The notes under the pieces: generated by a model | Told to the model about the DNA's origin: nothing | Database searches by the model: none | The model's input: only the letters and a program-made list of their open reading frames with translations | Source: Pseudoalteromonas peptidolytica | GTDB lineage: Bacteria; Pseudomonadota; Gammaproteobacteria; Enterobacterales; Alteromonadaceae | Direction of reading: 5' to 3' | DNA length: 41,905 bases | Assembly: GCF_012641745.1 (NCBI RefSeq) | Contig: NZ_WEHZ01000039.1 | Span: 1-41,905 of the forward strand | Shown here: positions 24,335 to 32,549 of the stretch, in pieces | Layout: each line of letters opens with the position of its first letter | Numbering within the stretch: the stretch's first letter is position 1 | Translations under genes and position numbers: made by a program

Positions 24335-26281
24335 CTATGCAAACGCTGGCTCTGATTTTAACGGTATTCTGATCTCGATGTTGAGGCCGCCCAACAAGCT
24401 ATTGAAAGACTCTATTTCCCCGCTATGGGCCTCTAACACCTTTTTACACATCGCAAGACCCATGCCTTTTGATTTCCCCGAATTTGTTCGCGAAGACTGA
24501 GATTTATATAAGGGATCAAACAGTTTCTGGTGTGCTTCATATGAAAGTGGTGTGCCTGAGTCTTCAATGCGGATGATTAAGTTATTATCCAAACAAAAAA
24601 AGCTCATTTTGACGGCTACATTTTCACCGCCATGTTTTTTTGCATTACCTAAAATTTCGAGTATACAATTTGTGATAGCATCTAGATCTATTGTTACTTT
24701 CTCTGCTCCTGAAATCTGATAGTTCACCTCCAGTTGCCCCGTGTTACTTGCAAATAAACTTGCAGCTTCAGTATGGACGTTATGCACTAGCTTACAGATA
24801 GTAAAGTCCCTAAGGTTTAGCATAGTTGCAAGTTTCTCGTTATCTGTAACAAGCATAAGTTGATTGATGAACTGATTCAGCTCATCGATTTTATCCATCA
24901 ACTTACTGTAACTTTCCTGTACATTCTCGACAATATTGTATTGTAAAGATTCAACTTGTACTTTCATTACGGTCAAAGGGGTGCGTAGTTCATGAGACAG
25001 ATCTGTAAATAGTTGTTGTTCCTTTTCTTGTAGTTCTTGTTTATTTCGTTGATTAGATTGCTTTTCAGTTTTTACCGTATTTGCCAACGCATTTACTTGC
25101 GTTTGTAATGTCGAGAGTAAGTTGTTTTGTGCCGACTTATTTTGTTGGGCTAGAGCAAAAGTAAATAGGATAACCTCTATCAAGTAGCCTAACTTAATCG
25201 CACTGGAAATGTGATAGACATTGATAAAGCCTGAAAACATCGTGCCCCCTATGGCGATGATATTAACAAAAACAACATGGTTCAAAAGGCTTAAAGCAAA
25301 GGTAATCGACCCAGGTGCACGTTGCTGAAACGACCAAAAAGCGGTAAAGATAAACAGCGGGATGATACTTAGACTCAGAATCAAATTATAAAATACAGAC
25401 TTCGATAGGATTGCTACTGGGATTAATAACAAGTAGCCCAGCAAAAATGCCTTATAAAAGTGATTTAGTGTGGGGTTGAACCGACCGAGTTGTAAAAACT
25501 CACGGATAAACAGGAGGTGGAAGACTGGAACTAGTGTCATCAACCCTGCTGAAAATAGTGATGCAAATATGCCATAAGATGGCCAGAAATACTGAAAAGT
25601 GAACCCTGACATATCCAGTACTATTAAAAGAAATAATAACGTCCAAACGCAGTAATAAGCATTTGCGGCATTTGCATTGAAGTAAAAGTTTACTAATACG
25701 ATGACAAAGACAGCGGCAATAATACCACTAAGCGTTGCATTGATTACGGTACTACTAAGCATGCTACTTTGTAATGTTCTATCGTCGAGTAATTTAAGAT
25801 CTGCTGCGGCATTTGCAAAAGTTTGGTAGCGAACGATGAAGTGTCCGCTACCCTGTTCTCGCTGTGTCAATGGCTGGTATATCTGGGGAGTCGATATTGC
25901 TCTGGTTGAAAACTCAGCGTCAAGGGTATATTGAGCGATAGCTGATACCTGAGTCTCATTGACGTAGGAAATACTTAGCCAGGGTAGTCTTGCAAATCCG
26001 AAAGAAAGATAGTGTTTGTAACCAGTTTCGAGTGCGCTTGCATCAATTATAGCCCATTGGTATGGCTGCTCTGTTAATGACGGTTGATATTTAGAAAGCT
26101 GGCTGATGATTATCGACGCTTCCTGTTGGCTTACATTTAGCTGTTGACTTAACTGTGCGGGGGTCATCTCGCTAAATTGGACCTCAACTTGTGTATCACG
26201 CCCGTTTTGCTTAGGAGCTGAGATACTAGCGCTAGCCAGTGTCGAAACGAGCAATAAAATTAATGTAAGCAGTTTGGACAT
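24335..26281 (-). CDS. membrane sensor histidine kinase with seven-helix sensor
   Basis: 648 residues from ATG at 26281 (an in-frame GTG lies five codons earlier; neither has a clear ribosome-binding site). A signal peptide and periplasmic domain (about 20-175) are followed by about seven membrane helices (175-380), in the manner of 7TMR-DISM sensors, then a coiled coil, HisKA with TDLSHELRTPLTV (His430) and an HATPase_c domain (N box EILGNAKKHGG, G1 IRIEDSGTPL, G2 GKSKGMGLAMCKK). No response regulator gene adjoins it. The divergent neighbour is the phosphate symporter gene, but no functional link is shown. Confidence 0.88.
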   Translation of the reverse strand: MSKLLTLILLLVSTLASASISAPKQNGRDTQVEVQFSEMTPAQLSQQLNVSQQEASIIISQLSKYQPSLTEQPYQWAIIDASALETGYKHYLSFGFARLPWLSISYVNETQVSAIAQYTLDAEFSTRAISTPQIYQPLTQREQGSGHFIVRYQTFANAAADLKLLDDRTLQSSMLSSTVINATLSGIIAAVFVIVLVNFYFNANAANAYYCVWTLLFLLIVLDMSGFTFQYFWPSYGIFASLFSAGLMTLVPVFHLLFIREFLQLGRFNPTLNHFYKAFLLGYLLLIPVAILSKSVFYNLILSLSIIPLFIFTAFWSFQQRAPGSITFALSLLNHVVFVNIIAIGGTMFSGFINVYHISSAIKLGYLIEVILFTFALAQQNKSAQNNLLSTLQTQVNALANTVKTEKQSNQRNKQELQEKEQQLFTDLSHELRTPLTVMKVQVESLQYNIVENVQESYSKLMDKIDELNQFINQLMLVTDNEKLATMLNLRDFTICKLVHNVHTEAASLFASNTGQLEVNYQISGAEKVTIDLDAITNCILEILGNAKKHGGENVAVKMSFFCLDNNLIIRIEDSGTPLSYEAHQKLFDPLYKSQSSRTNSGKSKGMGLAMCKKVLEAHSGEIESFNSLLGGLNIEIRIPLKSEPAFA

Positions 26282-26480
26282 AATAAAGTAATACACAATG
26301 TTTGTTTGACAATGCTACGTTGAAATAATGAAGCAAATATGGATAAAACGTGTGTAAGTAAAAGATTGTAAATAAAAAGCATCAAATATACGTATTAAAA
26401 ACAAACAATTACAGACTCCTGTTTACTGAGATTTGTGAAACATGGTCGCAAAATAGTCAGATAATCTGAGTTACATAAAA

Positions 26481-26538
26481 CTGAAATATAACTGTAACAA
26501 TTGAATGTTCTAATGCGCCACTGAAATAAAAGTGTAAC
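26481..26538 (+). promoter_or_regulatory. two PhoB boxes upstream of the Na/Pi symporter gene
   Basis: CTGAAAT-ATAA-CTGTAAC (26481-26498) and CTGAAAT-AAAA-GTGTAAC (26521-26538) each show two seven-base half sites of the CTGTNAY type with a four-base spacer, spaced 40 bases apart and ending 32 bases before the start codon. Confidence 0.8.
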
Positions 26539-26570
26539 GAAAGAACACGTATTACTCTAAGAGCGAAACT

Positions 26571-27710
26571 ATGGTTAATCAATCTCAGACTTCAGCTTCA
26601 GCAAAACTTTTTAACTGGCTGTCTATCATTCTACTTGTTTACTTAGTCTTAGTTGCAGTAGGTACTGTAAGTGGCGGTTTTAAACTTGCCTCTGGTGGTA
26701 GCGAAGGTGCTAAGGAAATATTTGCATTTGCAACTAATCCTGTAGTGGCTTTATTACTTGGTGCATTAGCAACTGCTCTGGTTCAATCCTCATCAACAGT
26801 GACCTCTGTCATCGTTGGATTAGTAGCAGGTGGATTACCTATTAGTATCGCCATTCCAATGGTAATGGGCGCGAATATTGGTACCACTATCACCAATACG
26901 TTAGTCTCAATAGGTCACATTCGCAGCAAAGAAGAGTTTAAACGTGCTTTTGCAGCTTCTACGGTTCATGATTTTTTCAATCTATTGGCCGTTGTGATTT
27001 TCCTGCCGTTAGAAATTATGTTTGGTATCTTAGAAAAGTTTGCGTCTAGTCTTGCACATGTTTTTGTAGGCGATGCTGATTTATCTTTAAAGAGCTATAA
27101 CTTTATCAAACCACTAGTTAAGCCAGCGGTTAATGTGGTCAAAGATGCCGTAAGCTTTTTAGATTCTACTGCCGCTGGGGTTTCTATGGTGGTGATCGGT
27201 ATAATGATGATTTTGTTCGCCGTTACTTACTTAGGCAAACTACTGAAAAAAGCGCTAGTAGGTAAAGCTAAAGAATTGTTACATAGCGCTATCGGTCGTG
27301 GGCCTTTGGTGGGAATTGGCTCTGGTGCAGTGGTGACCGTTATGGTTCAGTCTTCTTCAACAACAACTAGCCTTATGATCCCACTTGCTGGAAGTGGTGT
27401 GTTTACGACCCGTCAAATCTACCCATTCACATTAGGCGCAAATATTGGCACTACTATTACCGCACTTTTGGCAGCGACCTCGATAACAGGTGCTGCGGCA
27501 GAAGTTGCCCTTACCATCGCACTTGTACACGTAATGTTTAACGTTTTTGCGGTAACGCTTATTTACGGCATGCCGTTATTACGCGAGATACCACTGCAAC
27601 TAGCCGAAAAGATCGCTGATATTGGATCTCGTAACAAACCGGCAGCACTTGCTTATGTGCTAGGTTCATTTTTTGTCTTCCCGGGACTTATTATGTTGGC
27701 AGTGCGTTAA
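26571..27710 (+). CDS. Na+/phosphate symporter family protein (NptA/PF02690)
   Basis: Inner-membrane sodium-dependent phosphate uptake protein, 379 residues. It shows the two inverted repeats of the Na/Pi cotransporter family: VQSSSTVTSVIVGLVAGG with GANIGTTITNTLVSIGH, and VQSSSTTTSLMIPLAGSG with GANIGTTITALLAA. The two QSSS motifs are the substrate signature. PhoB boxes upstream indicate induction by phosphate starvation. ATG at 26571 has GAG upstream at acceptable spacing. It is monocistronic, with a hairpin after the stop. Confidence 0.94.
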   Translation: MVNQSQTSASAKLFNWLSIILLVYLVLVAVGTVSGGFKLASGGSEGAKEIFAFATNPVVALLLGALATALVQSSSTVTSVIVGLVAGGLPISIAIPMVMGANIGTTITNTLVSIGHIRSKEEFKRAFAASTVHDFFNLLAVVIFLPLEIMFGILEKFASSLAHVFVGDADLSLKSYNFIKPLVKPAVNVVKDAVSFLDSTAAGVSMVVIGIMMILFAVTYLGKLLKKALVGKAKELLHSAIGRGPLVGIGSGAVVTVMVQSSSTTTSLMIPLAGSGVFTTRQIYPFTLGANIGTTITALLAATSITGAAAEVALTIALVHVMFNVFAVTLIYGMPLLREIPLQLAEKIADIGSRNKPAALAYVLGSFFVFPGLIMLAVR

Positions 27711-27731
27711 TAGCAACCTGGCACCCTGTGA

Positions 27732-27763
27732 CATAAGGCTCGAATTATCGAGCTTTATGTCTT
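27732..27763 (+). terminator. terminator after the Na/Pi symporter gene
   Basis: CATAAGGCTCGA / TCGAGCTTTATG pair over twelve positions (one G-T) around ATTA, followed by a short T-run, 22 bases after the stop. Confidence 0.75.
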
Positions 27764-27936
27764 TTAACACATCATCACATGTTTCAATTATTTTTATTAC
27801 CGTTGATATCGATTGGGCAAAACCTTTAAACAGCTCAAAGCCGAGAGTGTCATTGACGAAAACGGTATAAAGTCATAATTCTGTCATCATATTTTGAGAA
27901 AATTACTTCCGTCTTTATTAATGAAGAAGCAAATAA

Positions 27937-28419
27937 ATGAGTAGCAACCTTGGTATTTTTAGCTTTAACGCGGCACAAATTGAAAGTTCGATAAGAGGAA
28001 AATATCGATCGGTTCAGCCCTATGAGAAGCCAGTTTTGCGACCAGATGATAATGGACTATCGTTGACAATCGAGCTCCCCAAGGACGCGCGCATTGGTGA
28101 TAAGGTTGAAGTGATCTTGACCAAACTTGGTGAACGTGTTGCTAAGTCTGAATCAGTATTAACTGTTGACGCTGACACTTATCTAACCAAAATAGTAGAC
28201 GTTAAAATCCAACAGCCACTAGAAGCCGATAGGTATGCTATGCAAATTAATTTGGTTGGATTGCATGATTATTTGAAGAATACTGCTGAGTTTACTATCA
28301 CGCTAGCCGAAGCCTTGATTGCGCCAAGCCATCCTGAGATTGATGTAAACGGCGATGAAGTCAATGGCGCTAAACGGCTGTTTAATGCTGCGATGAGTGC
28401 AGTGCTGTCTGTTTTTTGA
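27937..28419 (+). CDS. hypothetical protein, 160 residues
   Basis: Not recognised. It has no signal peptide; an N-terminal basic and polar stretch is followed by beta-rich segments (LSLTIELPKDARIGDKVEVI, VDVKIQQPLEADRYAMQINL) resembling an Ig-like or immunoglobulin-fold domain, and ends with a helix rich in Ala and Val (LFNAAMSAVLSVF). The codon use looks like that of its neighbours. The ribosome-binding site is weak (GAAGAAG, 9 bases). It is convergent with anmK. Confidence 0.65.
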   Translation: MSSNLGIFSFNAAQIESSIRGKYRSVQPYEKPVLRPDDNGLSLTIELPKDARIGDKVEVILTKLGERVAKSESVLTVDADTYLTKIVDVKIQQPLEADRYAMQINLVGLHDYLKNTAEFTITLAEALIAPSHPEIDVNGDEVNGAKRLFNAAMSAVLSVF

Positions 28420-28528
28420 TCACAAAATAACCAAAGCACAAGCTATAAACTTATGGAGCACATTTGTAAAACGCGCTGCCAACACATTAAGCGAGTTAGT
28501 ACTATGGTTAAGCCGTAAATATATTAGC

Positions 28529-29692
28529 TTAATTGGGTAAAGATATTTTCCCCATTGAAAAGGGTAACGCTTCCTTCTCTCCTGATAACGTTTCATTTGC
28601 AAGCAATGCAAATAAAGCTGCCTCTTTGGCATCAGGGTCAATGTTCAAGTTGGCAAAGTCTTTAATCACTATGGTGCCTTTGAGAAGTCCACCAAGGCGC
28701 TGCATCAAAAACGCATTATGCACCCCGCCTCCACTGACATAAAGTTCAGTGAGTTCTGTTGTGAGCTGATTTATTGCCTCTGCAATAGTACGAGCGGTAA
28801 ATTCAGTAAGAGTTGCTATGATATCCTCATGGCAAAGATCACATTCACTCAGCGCACGTTGTATATACGCGCGGTTAAATAGCTCTTGTCCCGTAGACTT
28901 TGGCAGTGGCAAATCAAAAAAAGCATGTTGGCTTAATTTGATTAGCAGTTTATCGTTAACATTTCCACTCGATGCTATCTTGCCATTTTCGTCATAGGCA
29001 ATACCAAGAGTGTGTTGACAATATTGATCAATTAATGTGTTTCCTGGGCCTACATCGCTACTAATGGTATCGTTTATCGCCTTAGCTTTTGGTAAATAAG
29101 TTAGATTAGATATACCGCCGATATTTAATAAAATGCGGTCGACTTTTTTATCTGAGTAGAGTAAATGATCGCCATACTGTACCAGAGGCGCTCCTTCTAG
29201 TTCATTGGCGATATGTTTTTGTCGGAAATCAGAAATAGTAATTATACCTGTTTTTGTGGCAATGACATCGGCATCTACAATCTGCAAGGTGCTATGTAAA
29301 TTTGAAGCGGTATAAAACGGTTGACCCGGACAATGATATATAGTTTGTCCGTGACTTGCGATCAGATCTATGGACTGATGCTCCTCTTGCCATAACTGTA
29401 GTGTCTCACTAATCATATCTGCATATAACCTTCCAAGCCAAGTATGTAACTGGCAAAGAGAACGCAGATCGACTTTTGGGACTGATGCGTGTTGGCTCAA
29501 TAAGGCCCTTTGTGATTGGCTATAGGTAACGGTTTTGAATTTTTCTACTTCAAGCTTTGTCCGTTTTCCATGATGCGTAATTTTACATAATGCAATGTCA
29601 AGTCCGTCAAGAGAAGTCCCACTCATCAGGCCTAAAATTCTCTTAGTGGGTTTATTTGCAATGTTGGCTAATTTTATAATATCGCTTTTCAT
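28529..29692 (-). CDS. anmK: anhydro-N-acetylmuramic acid kinase
   Basis: Phosphorylates and opens 1,6-anhydro-MurNAc to MurNAc-6-phosphate in cell-wall recycling; cytoplasmic. The 387 residues fit the family. Motifs: ILGLMSGTSLDGLDIAL at the N-terminus, LNIGGISNLTYL, SDVGPGNTLIDQY and VSGGGVHNAFLM. The start ATG follows the recQ-like stop with no gap (TAA-ATG), so translation is coupled in the operon with the solute-binding protein and helicase. No murQ partner is nearby. Confidence 0.95.
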   Translation of the reverse strand: MKSDIIKLANIANKPTKRILGLMSGTSLDGLDIALCKITHHGKRTKLEVEKFKTVTYSQSQRALLSQHASVPKVDLRSLCQLHTWLGRLYADMISETLQLWQEEHQSIDLIASHGQTIYHCPGQPFYTASNLHSTLQIVDADVIATKTGIITISDFRQKHIANELEGAPLVQYGDHLLYSDKKVDRILLNIGGISNLTYLPKAKAINDTISSDVGPGNTLIDQYCQHTLGIAYDENGKIASSGNVNDKLLIKLSQHAFFDLPLPKSTGQELFNRAYIQRALSECDLCHEDIIATLTEFTARTIAEAINQLTTELTELYVSGGGVHNAFLMQRLGGLLKGTIVIKDFANLNIDPDAKEAALFALLANETLSGEKEALPFSMGKISLPN

Positions 29693-31624
29693 TTATAGCT
29701 TTCGTTCTGTAATGATGGCTGCCACTTTATCGTATTTTACGCCTTTCAAGATCCCGAACCCAGTTAATTGTCTAAACTTAAACCTCGTAAAATACGGGCA
29801 ACTTAAGCCAAGTAAAAATAGTGTTTTTAAATGAGTTGAAAAGTCGACACTGTTCTGTGTGGCAAATTGCGACGCATTTCTCAACGTTTCTCGGACCAAC
29901 TCAATATCGATGGCAGGTTCTTCCTCCACCTGCATTAACATGGCTTTTCCTTCGCATGCGCTACAATGCCCGCAATGTTTCGGAGCCATGCTATCTCCAA
30001 AATAGCTTGCCAAAGCGTAATGATAGCAGGTAGTTAGTTGAAAAAATTGGAGTAAATGTTTAAGTCTGGCTTGTTCACCTTGCGCTTTAATTTGTGCTTG
30101 TTGATAAAACTCATCCGTTAATTTATCGATGTCGATTGATTCACTCGTTTTAGAGTAGACAGAAGTATACTTTGATGTTTTCACCTCGATCAGCTGTCGG
30201 TTCGATAAATAGTCAATAGCATCTTGCGCTTTTGACAAGGAGATCCCATTATTTTCCAATGCAGCTAACGATAATACTCCCCACTTTTTCTTAAACTCAA
30301 AGCAGCTCAATAGCTTATCCAAGAAAACTTGCCGCTGTTCAGAAAAGTGAGCAAGTAACTTCTCTTTCGTTTGGGTAAACGCAATGTGTAGCTCTGCAAA
30401 ATAGCTATAGTTAATTTGTAATAAGCCTTGTAGCTCTAATTGTACTAACAAGGTTTTTAAGACCAATTGGTTTATATTCGTTTTGTTTGCAAGGTCATAC
30501 TCATTTAAATGATAGTCTTGATCTGGCGCTGAAAATAATTCAGTAAAGAGGTGTTTGAGAGACGCATACTCCAATGCGCTTGCATGGACAAAGTTCTCAA
30601 GTGTCGATATTTTCTCGTTATTTATTAGCGCAACACAGTACGCCTGCTTTGAGTCCCTACCCGCTCTGCCGACTTCCTGGCTATAACCCTCGATGGACTT
30701 TGGCATATCATAATGTAGTACCCATTTAACATCCGGTTTATCGACTCCCATACCAAAAGCAATTGTGGCGACAACGATTAAATCTGGTTCAGTCAGAAAG
30801 TTCGCTTGGATCTGTGCTTTATCTTCAGCTTTAAGCGAAGCATGAAATGCAGCTGCTTTAAAGCCACATGCAACAATCATTTTAGCAACTTCTTCTGCTT
30901 GTTTTTGTTGCGTTACATATACTATCCCGGCTCCTTTTGCCCTTTTAAGAAACGCAAGTAAGTATTCATCTTTTTGCTTTTCTCTTATATACACCGCACT
31001 CAGATGTAAGTTCTTTCTATAGAAGCCGGTGCGAACAATCGACTGCTGCTGAATATTAAACTTACATGCCATATCATTGGCGACTTTGTTGGTTGCAGTG
31101 GCGGTAAGTAATAACACTTGCTTGATCCCAAGCTCTTCACGATATTTGGCAATTTTAAGGTAATCAGGGCGAAAGTTGTGTCCCCATTCGGAGATACAGT
31201 GTGCCTCATCGATGACTAAAAAAGAAATGTGAGCTCGGCTTAGTAATAAACGGGCTTTTTGACTGTTTAATCTTTCTACTGAAATAAAGAGTACTTTCAG
31301 AGTGTTACTGATGATCTCATTTTCAACCTGGGTTGTTTCGGCACGAGTTTGAGTACTATCCAAGCAGGCGGATTTCACTCCTATCTTTAATAGATAATCT
31401 CGCTGCTCATGCATTAACGCAAGTAATGGTGATACGACAACACACATACCCGATTTTAAGACTGCGGGGAGCTGGTAACACAATGATTTTCCTGCTCCAG
31501 TTGCAAAAATAGCAATGGTGCTTTGTTCTTTTAGTATAAGGTCTATAACTTCTGCTTGGCCATGGCGTAATGTCGAATGGCCAAATGTCTGCTGCAGCGT
31601 TGTGAAAATCTGTTTTTGATTCAT
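29693..31624 (-). CDS. RecQ-family ATP-dependent DNA helicase
   Basis: Unwinds DNA with 3'-5' polarity by family. The 643 residues hold helicase motif I (FATGAGKSLCYQLP), motif II (VIDEAHCISEWGHNFRPDY), motif III (LTATAT), motifs V-VI (VATIAFGMGVDKPDV, GYSQEVGRAGRDSKQAY) and a Cys zinc cluster in the RecQ-Ct region (CYHYALASYFGD, then CGHCSAC). There is no clear HRDC domain, and the N-terminus begins at FGHSTLRHGQAEVI as in RecQ. It overlaps the upstream gene by four bases (ATGA). Confidence 0.9.
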   Translation of the reverse strand: MNQKQIFTTLQQTFGHSTLRHGQAEVIDLILKEQSTIAIFATGAGKSLCYQLPAVLKSGMCVVVSPLLALMHEQRDYLLKIGVKSACLDSTQTRAETTQVENEIISNTLKVLFISVERLNSQKARLLLSRAHISFLVIDEAHCISEWGHNFRPDYLKIAKYREELGIKQVLLLTATATNKVANDMACKFNIQQQSIVRTGFYRKNLHLSAVYIREKQKDEYLLAFLKRAKGAGIVYVTQQKQAEEVAKMIVACGFKAAAFHASLKAEDKAQIQANFLTEPDLIVVATIAFGMGVDKPDVKWVLHYDMPKSIEGYSQEVGRAGRDSKQAYCVALINNEKISTLENFVHASALEYASLKHLFTELFSAPDQDYHLNEYDLANKTNINQLVLKTLLVQLELQGLLQINYSYFAELHIAFTQTKEKLLAHFSEQRQVFLDKLLSCFEFKKKWGVLSLAALENNGISLSKAQDAIDYLSNRQLIEVKTSKYTSVYSKTSESIDIDKLTDEFYQQAQIKAQGEQARLKHLLQFFQLTTCYHYALASYFGDSMAPKHCGHCSACEGKAMLMQVEEEPAIDIELVRETLRNASQFATQNSVDFSTHLKTLFLLGLSCPYFTRFKFRQLTGFGILKGVKYDKVAAIITERKL

Positions 31625-32346
31625 TCCGAGTCTTTTCTGTATTTTTTTGAGATATCGCTTATCGTCTCGCTTAGGCTTTTAATAGCTGTGTTGATCCTAT
31701 CAATTTCAGAGCGGTTAAAGGCATGTCGACCTAGCATAAAATGTATCGCATTGTCATTGACAACATAGGGATGTAATACGAGGCTGTGATAGCCAAGCTG
31801 GTTAATATAATAATATCCCGCATCTTCATCTTCTATCAGAAAATCAACACGACCCTTTGCAACCATTTCTACTCTGCGCTCTAGGCTTGAAATTTCAAAT
31901 AACCTTTTGTCATACCATTCTATTTTTTTTATTTGTTTTAGCTCTTCGCCATAATAAGCCCCAGGATTTGATGTAAACGTATGCCCGGACGAAAAAAGCT
32001 CTATTAGACTACTGTTTGGGCCGATTTCTCTATTTGAGAATAGCCTCATTCTCTCTCTTCTATAAGGAGCCGAAAAATAAGCAACTTTTGCTCGCTCAAC
32101 GCTAAAGCTAGCTGAAGGAAGAATATCTATTAGTCCTTTTTCTAGCTCGGTGATCCCTCTTGCTGATGAAGGAAGTTGAATAAATTCGATACAGAGGTTT
32201 GCGTTAGCAAAAACTGACTTTGTTACTTCAATATCAATACCGTATGGTGTTGGATTATACATGACAAAAGGTGGCCACTGTGAGCCTATTCCAACTTTAT
32301 ACACAGGCCGGTTGGCGCAAGCCTGCGAGTGAGTCGTGAACATCAT
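31621..32346 (-). CDS. periplasmic solute-binding protein, SBP_bac_3 type
   Basis: The annotated ATG gives 241 residues: YKVGIGSQWPPFVMYNPTPY, GIDIEVTKSVFANANLCIEF, LEKGLIDILPSASFSVERAK and YFSAPYRRERMRLF follow the pattern of amino-acid-type extracellular solute-binding proteins. With this start there is almost no signal peptide. The frame stays open upstream and reads RITVFICCLMMFTTHSQACA, a good signal sequence, but only CTG, ATA or ATT codons are available as starts (about 32370-32390). No permease genes adjoin it; it is the first gene of a coupled unit with the helicase gene. Confidence 0.8.
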   Translation of the reverse strand: MMFTTHSQACANRPVYKVGIGSQWPPFVMYNPTPYGIDIEVTKSVFANANLCIEFIQLPSSARGITELEKGLIDILPSASFSVERAKVAYFSAPYRRERMRLFSNREIGPNSSLIELFSSGHTFTSNPGAYYGEELKQIKKIEWYDKRLFEISSLERRVEMVAKGRVDFLIEDEDAGYYYINQLGYHSLVLHPYVVNDNAIHFMLGRHAFNRSEIDRINTAIKSLSETISDISKKYRKDSE

Positions 32347-32496
32347 CAGGCAACATATAAATACGGTGATACGAAAAATTACTATCAGGAGGCGTTACTC
32401 GTTTGTGAAGCTCATATCGTTATTATGAAAGACTCACGAAAAAAATAAAGTGATAAATCGGTAATATTGGGCAGAGTAATGTGTAAGTGAACAATA

Positions 32497-32524
32497 AAAT
32501 GAGCTTGTGCAAACAAGCTCATTT
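32497..32524 (-). terminator. terminator after the chitinase operon
   Basis: AAATGAGCTTGT / ACAAGCTCATTT pair perfectly over twelve positions around GCAA, followed on the minus strand by TTTTATT. It is 26 bases after the chiA stop. Confidence 0.8.
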
Positions 32525-32549
32525 AGGGTTTAAGTTAAAGTTAATCAGT

